Positions 1 through 7,936 of a stretch of DNA of 64,000 nucleotides are shown here, piece after piece; the stretch's first letter is position 1; every line of letters begins with the position of its first letter. Source of the DNA: Achromobacter xylosoxidans (GTDB lineage Bacteria > Pseudomonadota > Gammaproteobacteria > Burkholderiales > Burkholderiaceae_B). The translations under genes were made by a program, and so were the position numbers. The DNA lies in NCBI RefSeq assembly GCF_014490035.1, contig NZ_CP061008.1, positions 5,456,001 to 5,520,000 of the forward strand, read 5' to 3'. The notes beneath the pieces were generated by a model. That model did no database searches. It saw nothing but the letters and a program-made list of their open reading frames with translations, and was not told the DNA's origin.

Positions 1-800
1 CGGGGACGCAAGGTCGAGCCGGTGATGGTCAGGCGGCGGCGCATGACCTGGGCCGTATCCACATTGGCGTGGGAACCGCCCAGCTGGGCGATGATGACGA
101 TGCGGCCGTCGTCGGCCAGGCACTGCATGTCGCGGCCGATGTAATCGCCGGCCACCATGTCCAGGATCACGTCCACGCCGCGTCCGCCGGTGGCGTCCAG
201 CACTTCCTTCACGAAATCCTGGGTCTTGTAGTTGATGCCGCGCTCGGCGCCCAGCGCTTCCACGGCGCGGGCCCGGTCGTCGCTGCCGACGGTGGCATAG
301 ACCTTGTGGCCCATGGCGCGGGCCAGCTGGATGGCCGTGGTGCCGATGCCGCTGGCGCCGCCATGCACCAGCAATGCCTCGCCTTCGGACAGGCGGCCGC
401 GGTCGAATACGTTGCTCCAGACCGTGAAATAGGTTTCCGGCAGGCCGGCGGCCTCGATGTCGGACAGGCCCTTGGGAATCGGCAGGCATTGCGCCGCGGG
501 CGCTACGCAGTATTCCGCGTAGCCGCCGCCCGCCACCAGGGCGCAGACCTTGTCGCCCAAGACAAAACCGCTGCCGGCCAGGTCGCCGCCGACGATCTCG
601 CCGGCCACTTCCAGGCCCGGCAGGTCCGAGGCGCCGCGCGGCGGCGCGTAGTTGCCCTTGCGCTGGAACACGTCGGGACGGTTGACGCCCGCGGCGCTCA
701 CTTTGATCAGGACTTCACCCGCGCCGGCTTCCGGCGTGGGGCGCTCCACGGGGACCAGGACCTCGGGGCCACCAGGGCGAGAGATTTCTACGGCGTGCAT
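1..800 (-). CDS. NAD(P)H:quinone oxidoreductase (zinc-free MDR type), 3' part missing
   Basis: This is the first ~266 residues of a medium-chain dehydrogenase/reductase of the quinone oxidoreductase (PIG3-like) group, which reduces quinones in the cytoplasm with NADPH. The frame stays open to the window edge, so the C-terminus lies outside. The N-terminal GroES-like domain (residues ~1-110) lacks the structural zinc cysteines of alcohol dehydrogenases. A nucleotide-binding Rossmann motif, VHGGASGIG, sits near residues 143-151. The ATG at 800 follows a strong AGGAGG ribosome site seven bases upstream. The gene is divergent from the tRNA-Ser gene. The exact substrate cannot be told from sequence; the family assignment is secure. 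Confidence 0.9.
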   Translation of the reverse strand, partial: MHAVEISRPGGPEVLVPVERPTPEAGAGEVLIKVSAAGVNRPDVFQRKGNYAPPRGASDLPGLEVAGEIVGGDLAGSGFVLGDKVCALVAGGGYAEYCVAPAAQCLPIPKGLSDIEAAGLPETYFTVWSNVFDRGRLSEGEALLVHGGASGIGTTAIQLARAMGHKVYATVGSDDRARAVEALGAERGINYKTQDFVKEVLDATGGRGVDVILDMVAGDYIGRDMQCLADDGRIVIIAQLGGSHANVDTAQVMRRRLTITGSTLRP

Positions 801-915
801 CGCGTGCCTCCTTTGCAGCAAATGGATTATTATTGCGCCCTTTACGGCGTATCGTGTTCCCGGCCCGGCAGATTGTTTGCCTGATGGCCGGATCGCCGGA
901 ATATACGCAATACCA

Positions 916-1003
916 GGAAGCGTGGCAGAGTGGTCGATTGCACCGGTCTTGAAAACCGGCAACGGGCAACCGTTCGTGAGTTCGAATCTCACCGCTTCCG
1001 CCA
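916..1003 (+). tRNA. tRNA-Ser(UGA)
   Basis: The 88-nt sequence folds as a complete class II cloverleaf. The acceptor arms GGAAGCG and CGCTTCC pair perfectly and are followed by G and an encoded CCA. The anticodon stem CCGGT/ACCGG encloses the loop CTTGAAA, giving anticodon TGA at 950-952. There is a long variable arm and a GTTCGAATC T-loop region. Confidence 0.97.
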
Positions 1004-1050
1004 AGACACCCGATGCCAGCGCGCATCGCCGCCCGCAAGGCGGCATGGGG

Positions 1051-2412
1051 CTACAGGCTGCCGTACGAATGCAGCCCCGACAGAAACATGTTCACCCCCA
1101 GAAAGGCGAAGCTCGTCACCACCAACCCGGCGAGCGCCCAGTAGGCCGCCACCTCTCCTCGCAGCCCCTTGAGCAGCCGCATGTGTAGCCAGGCGGCATA
1201 GTTCAGCCATACGATCAGCGCCCAGGTCTCCTTGGGATCCCATTGCCAATACGCGCCCCAGGCGTCGGCGGCCCACAACGCGCCCAGCACGGTGGCCACG
1301 GTGAAAAAGGCGAAACCCAGCGCGATGGCCCGGTACATGATGTCCTCCAGCACCTCCAGGGACGGCAGCCGGCGGGCAATGGGACGGCGCAGCGCCAGCA
1401 CCGCGCCCACGACCATGGCGCCCCCGCCGAAATACAGCATCCACACAGGCGACAGCCGCCGCGAGCCGAAGATCATCGGCTCGGCGCATAGCAGCGCGCC
1501 CAGCAGGAAAACTGGAATCAGGCGCTTGCCCGCTGCGCTCTGCCCGTGCAGCTTGACCAGGTAGGCGAAGCCCACCGCACCCGCCAGCGAGAACGTGCCA
1601 TAGCCCACGAAATTGGCCGGCACGTGCAGCTTCATCCACCAGCTTTGCAGTGCGGGCACCAGCGGCTGGATCTGATGGGCGCCGCGCGTGAGCGAATACC
1701 AGGACAGGAACAGGACCATCGAGGCAACCACCAGCATGACGAAGCCGCCCAGCGCTCGCGTGGCGTAGCGGGCCTCGTAGTAGAGGTAGAACAGCGCCGT
1801 GACCAGTGCAAAAAAAACGAACACCTCGTACAGGTTGCTGACCGGAATGTGTCCGACATCCGGTCCCAGCAAATGTCCTTCGCGCCAGCGCACCAGCAGG
1901 CCGGTCAGCCCCGCCCATACCCCGCCCCAGGTCAGGACCGTGCCCAGCCAGGCGATCGCGGGCCGGGCCAGCCCCGCCCAATAGCAAAGCGTGCCCAGCA
2001 CGAACAGGCAGCTCATCCAGAGTATGGCCGACTGCGACGACAGCAGATACTTGAGCAGGAAGACGTTTTCGGCGCGCCCCAGGTTGCCCTGCAGCAGCCC
2101 TGCCCCGCCCGCGTACAACCACGCGGCCAGCAGCGCGCTGGCGCCGCTGGCCAAGAACAGAGGCCGCAAGGGGCGCCACAGCCATCCCAGCCAGGCCAGG
2201 GCAGGCACCGCGCCGATCAGCATCGCTTGCTCGTAGCCGTTCAGGAACTGGCCGAACTCCCCCAGTGCATAGGCGCAGCCGGCAAGACAGATCAGCAGGA
2301 ACCCGGCGTCGGTCGGGTTCAAGCGCCTGCCGGTCCGGGCAGCGGCATTCGAAACGTCCGACACGGACCGGCGGCAAGTCGGCGGGACGGACCCGGTGGC
2401 GGTAAGCGGCAT
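1051..2412 (-). CDS. ccsB: Cytochrome c biogenesis protein CcsB/CcsA (System II heme-handling WWD protein)
   Basis: This 453-residue polytopic membrane protein belongs to the System II cytochrome c synthetase family, which exports heme and attaches it to CXXCH motifs in the periplasm. The tryptophan-rich WWD signature (WGAYWQWDPKETW) lies at ~385-397. The two flanking periplasmic histidines expected of heme ligands are at ~263 (in KLHVPANF) and ~410 (in AAWLHMR). Eight or more hydrophobic segments can be seen. The ATG at 2412 is preferred over a longer open frame because GGAGA lies eight bases before it. The ResB/Ccs1 partner that normally accompanies this protein is not in the window. Upstream, at 2473-2488, is a palindrome shared with the nirN-like operon, so co-regulation with the heme d1 genes is inferred. 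Confidence 0.92.
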   Translation of the reverse strand: MPLTATGSVPPTCRRSVSDVSNAAARTGRRLNPTDAGFLLICLAGCAYALGEFGQFLNGYEQAMLIGAVPALAWLGWLWRPLRPLFLASGASALLAAWLYAGGAGLLQGNLGRAENVFLLKYLLSSQSAILWMSCLFVLGTLCYWAGLARPAIAWLGTVLTWGGVWAGLTGLLVRWREGHLLGPDVGHIPVSNLYEVFVFFALVTALFYLYYEARYATRALGGFVMLVVASMVLFLSWYSLTRGAHQIQPLVPALQSWWMKLHVPANFVGYGTFSLAGAVGFAYLVKLHGQSAAGKRLIPVFLLGALLCAEPMIFGSRRLSPVWMLYFGGGAMVVGAVLALRRPIARRLPSLEVLEDIMYRAIALGFAFFTVATVLGALWAADAWGAYWQWDPKETWALIVWLNYAAWLHMRLLKGLRGEVAAYWALAGLVVTSFAFLGVNMFLSGLHSYGSL

Positions 2413-2472
2413 CGCGGCATCTCCATGCGTAACCGTGCGGCCCAGGTTGCCCGCAGGCCGAACGAATCTTAT

Positions 2473-2488
2473 TTTGTCATAGGACAAA
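2473..2488 (-). promoter_or_regulatory. Palindromic operator candidate upstream of ccsB
   Basis: Read toward ccsB the sequence is TTTGTCCTATGACAAA, a perfect 6-bp inverted repeat around CTAT. Fifteen of 16 bases match the element at 4208-4223 in the same orientation relative to the downstream gene. It lies about 60 bp upstream of the ccsB start. Recognition by the neighbouring MocR-type regulator is an inference from proximity. Confidence 0.5.
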
Positions 2489-2579
2489 TTCATTCTAAGA
2501 ACGACGCGTCCGCGCTGCATAGCGACGGCGCCAGCCCCCACGCTGCGCCGCCATCCCTACCGGAAACGCGGCAACCGTG

Positions 2580-4106
2580 CTAGACGCCCGCGCAGCGCGC
2601 TTCGTCCAGGGACAGGCGGGACGCTATCCGCTCCGGACAGGATTCCTGCAATTGCCTGCAGGCCGCGTGCACGCGCGCCATGGCCAGGGCGATTTCTCCG
2701 GTTTCCAGGCCGGCGTAGCCAAACAGCAGATGCCGGGACTCGACGCCCTCGGCCGCGCTGGCGGCGGCCTGGGCCAGCGGATACAGCCTCACGCCCTGCG
2801 CCAGTGCGGCCGCGGCGACCGCGTCGGCGCCGGGGCTGTCCGCCGGCAGTTCAAAGGCCAGGTGCATCCCCGAATTCTGTCCGCTGATCCGGCCGCGTCC
2901 GCCCCAGACTTTACGGATGCCACGCAGCAGTTCGTCGCGCTGCGCCTGGTAGCGCCGCCGCAAGGTCTGCAGGTGGCGGGCGAAACAGTTCTCATCGAAG
3001 TAGCGCGCCAGCACGGCCTGCGTCAGCCATGGGCTGCCGTTGTTGAGCAAGGCCTTGCGTTCGGCAAAATCGTCGACCAGCTCAAGCGGGCAGACCATGT
3101 ATCCCAGCCTCAAGCCGGGCCCCAGCGTCTTGGAGAACGTCCCCAGGTACACGACCTGCCGCGGACTCATCGCGGCCAGCGGCATGGGCAGCACGGACTC
3201 ATAGCAAAAGTCGCCGTCGTAGTCGTCCTCGATGATCAGCGCGCCGCTGCGGGCCGCCCATTCGAGCAATTGCCGGCGCCGGGACAGGGACATGGCGTAG
3301 CCCAGGGGGTACTGGTGCGAGGGCGTCACATAAGCCAGCCTGGCCGGGCCTTCCGGCAACAGGTCGGTGCGCAGTCCCTGCCCGTCCACCGGAACCGGCG
3401 CCTCCTGCGCGCCATGCCGCCGCACCAGATTCCTGAACCCCGCATAACAGGGCGACTCGAACACCGCCCGGCCGTGGCGGTCCAGGAAATGCGAGGCGAT
3501 CAGGCTCAAAGCCTCCTGGCTGCCGGCGGTGATCAGCACCTGTTCGGGCTCGACCTTCAGCGCCTTGGCGGCCGACAGGTAATCGGCAATCTGCACGCGC
3601 AAGCCCCACAGGCCGGCGGGCGGCGCATATTCGGCCATGGCGCAGCCCGCATGCCGTAGCAGCTGGTTCGACAGCATGATGAACTGGCGCAACGGAAAGG
3701 CGTGGACCGAGGGACGGCCGACCTTGAAGTCATAGCGCGGCGGCATGGGCGGCGACTGGCCGCAGACGCCGCTGGAGAGGGCCTGGCTGACGGCGTCGGC
3801 GTAGACCGGCGGACGGTCCTGGACGAAATCGGGACAGCGCGGATTGATGACCAGGCTGCGGTTCAACGTCACGAAATAGCCGCGGCTGGGCTTGCTCTGG
3901 ATCAGGCTGGAATCGATCAGCAGTTCATACGCGCCCAGCACGGTGTTCTTCGATACCTGCAGCAGCGATGACATGCGGTTGATCGCCGGCAGCCTGTCTC
4001 CTTCCTGCAGCCGTCCGGCGCGTATCAGCGCCTCGATCTGGTCGGCGATCTGCTGCTTGTAGGGTTTTGCATCCTGGCGGGATAGGGAAAGCGGGAGTGA
4101 AAACAT
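2580..4106 (-). CDS. MocR-family (GntR/aminotransferase) transcriptional regulator
   Basis: This 508-residue protein joins an N-terminal GntR winged helix (~10-80, with the VSKNTVLGAYELL recognition region) to a fold-type I aminotransferase domain (~120-495). The PLP-binding lysine is at ~326 in FSKTLGPGLRLGY, and the acidic IIEDDYDGDF segment is conserved at ~291-300. MocR proteins sense amines, amino acids or PLP and often regulate a divergent gene. The ATG at 4106 was chosen; an in-frame TTG at 4115 is an alternative, and neither has a strong ribosome site. The gene sits between ccsB and the heme d1 genes, and TTTGTCC motifs at its start suggest autoregulation. A MocR protein controlling heme d1 genes would be unusual, since Crp/FNR-type regulators (Dnr, NnrR) normally do this. 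The effector is unknown. Confidence 0.9.
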   Translation of the reverse strand: MFSLPLSLSRQDAKPYKQQIADQIEALIRAGRLQEGDRLPAINRMSSLLQVSKNTVLGAYELLIDSSLIQSKPSRGYFVTLNRSLVINPRCPDFVQDRPPVYADAVSQALSSGVCGQSPPMPPRYDFKVGRPSVHAFPLRQFIMLSNQLLRHAGCAMAEYAPPAGLWGLRVQIADYLSAAKALKVEPEQVLITAGSQEALSLIASHFLDRHGRAVFESPCYAGFRNLVRRHGAQEAPVPVDGQGLRTDLLPEGPARLAYVTPSHQYPLGYAMSLSRRRQLLEWAARSGALIIEDDYDGDFCYESVLPMPLAAMSPRQVVYLGTFSKTLGPGLRLGYMVCPLELVDDFAERKALLNNGSPWLTQAVLARYFDENCFARHLQTLRRRYQAQRDELLRGIRKVWGGRGRISGQNSGMHLAFELPADSPGADAVAAAALAQGVRLYPLAQAAASAAEGVESRHLLFGYAGLETGEIALAMARVHAACRQLQESCPERIASRLSLDEARCAGV

Positions 4107-4109
4107 GGC

Positions 4110-4129
4110 GGACAACCACAGGACAAAAA
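4110..4129 (-). promoter_or_regulatory. Repeated TTGTCC motif at the MocR gene start
   Basis: On the minus strand this stretch contains TTTGTCCTGTG followed directly by TTGTCC, a direct repeat just before the regulator's ATG. The first unit differs by one base from TTTGTCCTATG at 2473-2488 and 4208-4223. It may be an autoregulatory operator. The basis is only motif similarity. Confidence 0.35.
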
Positions 4130-4207
4130 TGGCGCCGGCCTTTCGAAGCGGCGCGGGCCGGCCGCGCTCCGTTTGCTATCACAGTAGTGCTTTGGCCACA
4201 TCATTAC

Positions 4208-4223
4208 TTTGTCCTATGTCAAA
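4208..4223 (+). promoter_or_regulatory. Operator candidate upstream of the nirN-like operon
   Basis: TTTGTCCTATGTCAAA lies in the divergent region between the MocR gene and the nirN-like gene. One mismatch in the palindrome arms separates it from the perfect inverted repeat upstream of ccsB. No TTGAT-N4-ATCAA (FNR/Dnr) box was found in this 233-bp region, so control by the adjacent regulator is the simpler reading. Confidence 0.5.
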
Positions 4224-4339
4224 AAACAAATTGGACCGTAACCATCGCGCAGGCGTGAGCCGTGCCTTATCGGCCCAGTGCCGCGATGACACAGTGCATG
4301 TGCCGCAGTTTCGGCAAGAACTTTACGGGAGAGATCGAC

Positions 4340-5899
4340 ATGCACACCAAGCTATTGAGCGCGGCCTTGCTGTTCGTCTCGGCCGGCGCCGCCTGGAGTG
4401 CGCCGACCGAGGAGTACCTCAAGGCGAATCAGCTGTTCCAGCAGAACTGCGCCGTCTGTCATGGCGCCGACCGCGGCGGCTACATCGCGCCGGGCCTGAC
4501 CAGCGACCGCCTGGTCCAAAGCGAGGCGGCGCTGCGCGGCACCATCATGACCGGCATCCCCGACACGCTGATGCCGCCCTTCGTGGGCCGCCTGTCCGAC
4601 GAAGAGATCCGTGCGTTGGCCCGCCTCATCAAAACGCAGACGGCAGACGATCCAAAATGGGGGCTGGACCAGATCCGCGCCAGCGTGCAGGTGGTGGTCG
4701 ATGAAGCCACCCTGCCCGCCAAGCCGAACTACGCCATCGACACCGTCTACGACCTGATGGTGGTCATGGCGCGCGGGCGCTATGGGCGGGGCGATACGGG
4801 CAACAATGCGCGCACCGTGTTCCTGGACGGCAAGACCAACAAGGTGGTCGGCGAGATCGCCACGCCGGTGGCGCCGCACATCATGGATTTCAGCCCCGTG
4901 GCGGAACGCTGGGCCTGGCTCAAGAGCGACGACGGCATGGTCTACAAGATCGACCTGTACTCGCTGCAGATCGTGCGTAAGGCCAAGGTCGGCCTGACCG
5001 GACCCGGCATCGCCCTGTCCAACGACGGCAAGTGGCTGGCCATCAGTTCGTTCGTGCCCAAGAGCGTCGCCATCCTGAAGGCGGACACGCTGGAACCGGT
5101 CAAGTACATGGATCTGGAGGGCGAGGATCCGGACGGCAAATTCGTCAAATCGGCCGGCGGGCCCGTCATCGGCAGCCGGATCAACAACAAGTTCGCCCTG
5201 ACGCTGCGCCAGGCGGGCCAGATCTGGATCATCGACCCCGACAAGCCCGACATGCCCGTGACCAAGCTGACCAAGGTCGGCCGCATGCTGCATGACACCT
5301 TCCTCACGCCCGACGGGCGCTACTCCATGGTCGCGTCCTATGACGACAACAAGATCGTCGCGATCGACTTCAAGGACGACAAGGTGGTGCGCGACATACC
5401 CGCCGGCTGCCAACCTCACGTCGGCTCGGGCGCGGTGACCGAAGTCAACGGACGCTTCCTGGCCTTCGGCACCAACATCGGCACCTGCGACAAGGGCTCC
5501 GTGGTCACCGTGTGGGACACCAAGGACTTTTCCGTGGTCAAGCAGATCCCGGTGGCGGGGGCCACCGAATCGCCCGCCGCCCATCCAAACGCGCCCTACG
5601 TGGCGGTGGACATCGTCGACAAGGACAAGCGCGCGGCCTGGATCCAGCTGATCGACAAGAACACGCTGGAAGTGGCCAAGACCCTGGACGTGGGCGGACA
5701 TGCCTTCTTCCCGGACTACAACCGCACCGGCAATTACCTCTATGTCAGCTCGGGCTACTGGGGCGACCGCATCAAGATCTACGACAGCAAGACCCTGGAA
5801 CTGGTGGCAGAGCACAAGATGGAAAGCCCCTCGGGCATTTTCTCCCGCGCCCGCACCCGCTGGCTGACCATCGGCCTGTCCGAAACGCGCAAATTCTGA
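4340..5899 (+). CDS. nirN: NirN-like cytochrome c / heme d1 propeller protein
   Basis: This 519-residue periplasmic protein has a signal peptide (~1-21, ending AWSA), a cytochrome c domain with CAVCH at 37-41, and a C-terminal d1-type beta-propeller (~130-519). NirN oxidises dihydro-heme d1 in the last biosynthetic step; NirS, a paralogue, is the cd1 nitrite reductase. Candidate heme d1 ligands, by eye, are His180 (APHIMDF), His318 (MLHDTF), His360 (QPHVGSG) and His454 (GGHAFF). The short N-terminus, the SPSGIF ending shared in type with NirF, and the length near NirN (~490) rather than NirS (~560) favour NirN. The ATG at 4340 has GGGAGA seven bases upstream. It is first in a three-gene operon. 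A divergent NirS cannot be fully excluded. Confidence 0.8.
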   Translation: MHTKLLSAALLFVSAGAAWSAPTEEYLKANQLFQQNCAVCHGADRGGYIAPGLTSDRLVQSEAALRGTIMTGIPDTLMPPFVGRLSDEEIRALARLIKTQTADDPKWGLDQIRASVQVVVDEATLPAKPNYAIDTVYDLMVVMARGRYGRGDTGNNARTVFLDGKTNKVVGEIATPVAPHIMDFSPVAERWAWLKSDDGMVYKIDLYSLQIVRKAKVGLTGPGIALSNDGKWLAISSFVPKSVAILKADTLEPVKYMDLEGEDPDGKFVKSAGGPVIGSRINNKFALTLRQAGQIWIIDPDKPDMPVTKLTKVGRMLHDTFLTPDGRYSMVASYDDNKIVAIDFKDDKVVRDIPAGCQPHVGSGAVTEVNGRFLAFGTNIGTCDKGSVVTVWDTKDFSVVKQIPVAGATESPAAHPNAPYVAVDIVDKDKRAAWIQLIDKNTLEVAKTLDVGGHAFFPDYNRTGNYLYVSSGYWGDRIKIYDSKTLELVAEHKMESPSGIFSRARTRWLTIGLSETRKF

Positions 5900-5915
5900 G
5901 CCGAGGAACCGACAC

Positions 5916-6263
5916 ATGAAAACGCTATTCCGCATACTCACGGCGCTGCTGCTGTCCCAGGCCGCCGCGCACGCGCTGGCCGCCGACGGGCAGCCCGCCC
6001 TGGTCGCCGGCGGCAATCCTGACACGCTCTCGCCCCGCGTCTCCGCCATGCTGCCGTTATGCGCCTCCTGCCATGGCGCGGACGGCATCAGCGCCGTCGG
6101 CCTGTACCCCAATCTTGCGGGGCAGAAAACCGAGTATCTGGTTAAACAGCTCAATGCCTTCAAGACCCGGGAACGTAATGACCCGGTCATGAGTTCCATG
6201 GCAGAGCCCTTGAGTCCCGAAGCCATCCAGGAGCTGGCCCAGTACTTCTCCAGCCGCAAGTAA
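5916..6263 (+). CDS. Class I cytochrome c (c553/c4-like), periplasmic
   Basis: The 115-residue protein has a signal peptide (~1-23, ending AHALA) and one heme c site, CASCH, near residues 48-52. Pro-Asn-Leu-Ala-Gly and a C-terminal Met-containing segment (RNDPVMSSMAEPLS) could supply the axial methionine. It resembles half of a cytochrome c4 or a c553, which carry electrons in the periplasm. It follows the nirN-like gene by 16 bp with its own GAGGA ribosome site. The likely role is electron exchange with that protein, in the place that nirM occupies in other nir clusters. The specific partner is inferred. Confidence 0.85.
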   Translation: MKTLFRILTALLLSQAAAHALAADGQPALVAGGNPDTLSPRVSAMLPLCASCHGADGISAVGLYPNLAGQKTEYLVKQLNAFKTRERNDPVMSSMAEPLSPEAIQELAQYFSSRK

Positions 6264-6277
6264 GGGAGCAGAGCGCC

Positions 6278-7270
6278 ATGAATACGCCATCCGCGATGCT
6301 CTTCCCGGTGTACTTCAACCTGGCCGGCCGGCGGGTGGTCGTGGTGGGCGGCGGGGCGGTGGCCGAACGCAAGATCAGGCTGCTGCTCAGCGCCGGCGCC
6401 GCCGTTGCCGTGGCGGCGCCGGCCCTGACGTCCTGGCTGCGTGCAGCCGCGGACCAGGACCAGTTCCAGCATGTGCCGGAGGTCTTCTCGCCGGCCTGCC
6501 TGGACGGCGCCTGGCTGGCGGTGGCCGCGACCGATCACGGCGGCACGAACCAGGCGGTTGCCGCGGCGGCGGTTGCGCGCCGCATTCCCTGCAACGTGGT
6601 CGACGACCCCGTTCTGTCGACGATACAAGTGCCCGCCATCCTGGACCGCTCCCCGCTGGTGGTGGCGATTTCGTCAGGGGGCTGTGCGCCCGTGCTGGCG
6701 CGGCGCATCCGCGAACGGCTGGAAGCCTTGCTCGACGAAAGCACTGGAGATCTGGCCCGGCTTGCGGCGCGCTACCGCAACCGCATCGTTGCGCGCTTCC
6801 GCAACCTGGACCAACGCCGCGACTTCTACGATTGGATGCTGGACGGTCCGCTGCCCTCGTTGCTGGCGGCGGGAGACGGCAGGCAGGCCGGTCTGGCCCT
6901 GGAAGCCGCGATGCAGGCCGATACCCTGCCCCGCGCAGGCAGCGCGACGATACTGGCGGCCGCCGACGGCCCCGCCGACCTGTTGACCCTGCGCGCCTTG
7001 CGCCTGTTGAACCAGGCCGACCTGGTTGCGCACGTGCCGGCGGTCAATCCGGCCATCCTGGACAAGGCGCGGCGGGACGCGACGAGGATCGAGTTGAAAG
7101 GTCTGGGCCTGCAGCCCGACGCGACCGTAGCCACGGGCACGGGACTGGACTGGCTGGCCCGTCAGGTGCGGGCGGGCCAACGCACCGTCCTGCTGCTGGG
7201 AACCGCGCATGACCCGAAGCTGCTGGTGCGACGAATGCTGGCTTGCGGCGTGGCATGCAGCGTACTGTAG
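6278..7270 (+). CDS. CysG/Met8-like precorrin-2 dehydrogenase/sirohydrochlorin ferrochelatase with a degenerate methyltransferase tail
   Basis: The 330-residue protein begins with a siroheme synthase N-terminal domain. It has a Rossmann motif (VVVVGGGAVAERK, ~17-29), NVVDDP near 108-113, and the AISSGGCAPVLARRIRERLE segment of CysG. This domain oxidises precorrin-2 with NAD+ and inserts Fe2+ to make siroheme. Residues ~225-330 still resemble the start of uroporphyrinogen-III methyltransferase (TLRALRLLNQADLV), but the SAM-binding GAGPGDPE has become AADGPAD and most of the rest is lost. So the C-terminus is probably not catalytic. The active methyltransferase is supplied by nirE in the facing operon. 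The gene starts 14 bp after the cytochrome gene with AGGGAG upstream. Confidence 0.85.
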   Translation: MNTPSAMLFPVYFNLAGRRVVVVGGGAVAERKIRLLLSAGAAVAVAAPALTSWLRAAADQDQFQHVPEVFSPACLDGAWLAVAATDHGGTNQAVAAAAVARRIPCNVVDDPVLSTIQVPAILDRSPLVVAISSGGCAPVLARRIRERLEALLDESTGDLARLAARYRNRIVARFRNLDQRRDFYDWMLDGPLPSLLAAGDGRQAGLALEAAMQADTLPRAGSATILAAADGPADLLTLRALRLLNQADLVAHVPAVNPAILDKARRDATRIELKGLGLQPDATVATGTGLDWLARQVRAGQRTVLLLGTAHDPKLLVRRMLACGVACSVL

Positions 7271-7297
7271 CCATCCGGCCCCAGACCAGCGCCGCGA

Positions 7298-7936
7298 TCA
7301 GGAACTTGCGTTCCCGGCCTCCTCGCCGCCCGCCAGCGCAGCCGCCAGATAAGCCTGGCCCCGCTCGCTGAAGGACAGCGACGCGGCCGCCTGCCGGCCG
7401 GCTTCGTCCATCTTGTGCCAGGTCTTCTGCAGCACCGCGACGACCTTGTCCGGATAACGCTCGCAGAATTCCTCGTACTGGTGCTCCAAAAACACCAAGC
7501 ACAGCGCGTTCTCCATGCATTGCACGTCGGCATCGCGCTTGATGCCCTGCTTGCGGATGATCTTCAGCACTGCCTGTATGGTTTGCGCGTCATGGCCGGC
7601 GCTGGCAAGCAGCCTGGCAGCGACGTCCGCGTGATGTTCCTTGAGCGTATTGCGCCATTGCAGATAGCCTGTCCTGCCGGCCGGACAGGCCTCGCGCGGG
7701 ACCTCCCAGCGGCCGATGTGCTGGCAGCGGGCGGCCAGGCGCAAGGCAGCGCCGGCCCGCGGGGCCAGCTTCGCCACCCAGCCCTGGAGGAATTGGGCGT
7801 GCAGCCATTCGCGCGGCTGCATCCCGCCATTCCAGGCGACCAGATTGGGATCGCGCCGGTTGTACCCATCGAACAGTTGCCAGGCGCGTTGCAGCGATGC
7901 GTCTTCCGCATTCACCGGGTTGGGCGGGAATTCCAT
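7298..7936 (-). CDS. DUF4202 family protein in the heme d1 operon
   Basis: This 212-residue cytoplasmic protein is recognisable as DUF4202 by the AARCQHIGRW block (~70), the WRNTLKEHHADVAARLL block (~96-112) and the C-terminal LVFLEHQYEEF block. The conserved histidines and acidic residues suggest an HD-like metal site, but no function is established. It is the last gene of the nirE-to-nirJ operon. Its ATG follows the nirJ stop codon without a gap, and AGGAG lies inside the end of nirJ, so the two are translationally coupled. The position suggests a role linked to heme d1 or nitrite metabolism; that is inference. Confidence 0.8.
   Translation of the reverse strand: MEFPPNPVNAEDASLQRAWQLFDGYNRRDPNLVAWNGGMQPREWLHAQFLQGWVAKLAPRAGAALRLAARCQHIGRWEVPREACPAGRTGYLQWRNTLKEHHADVAARLLASAGHDAQTIQAVLKIIRKQGIKRDADVQCMENALCLVFLEHQYEEFCERYPDKVVAVLQKTWHKMDEAGRQAAASLSFSERGQAYLAAALAGGEEAGNASS

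Noticed and set aside
2473..2488. FNR/Dnr-type box
   Set aside because: The palindrome TTTGTC-N4-GACAAA does not match TTGAT-N4-ATCAA. The same sequence recurs near a MocR gene, so another regulator fits better.
4340..5899. Canonical NirS nitrite reductase
   Set aside because: Length, N-terminus and the SPSGIF ending favour NirN. A fully independent call needs a tree, so NirS-like activity is kept only as a question.
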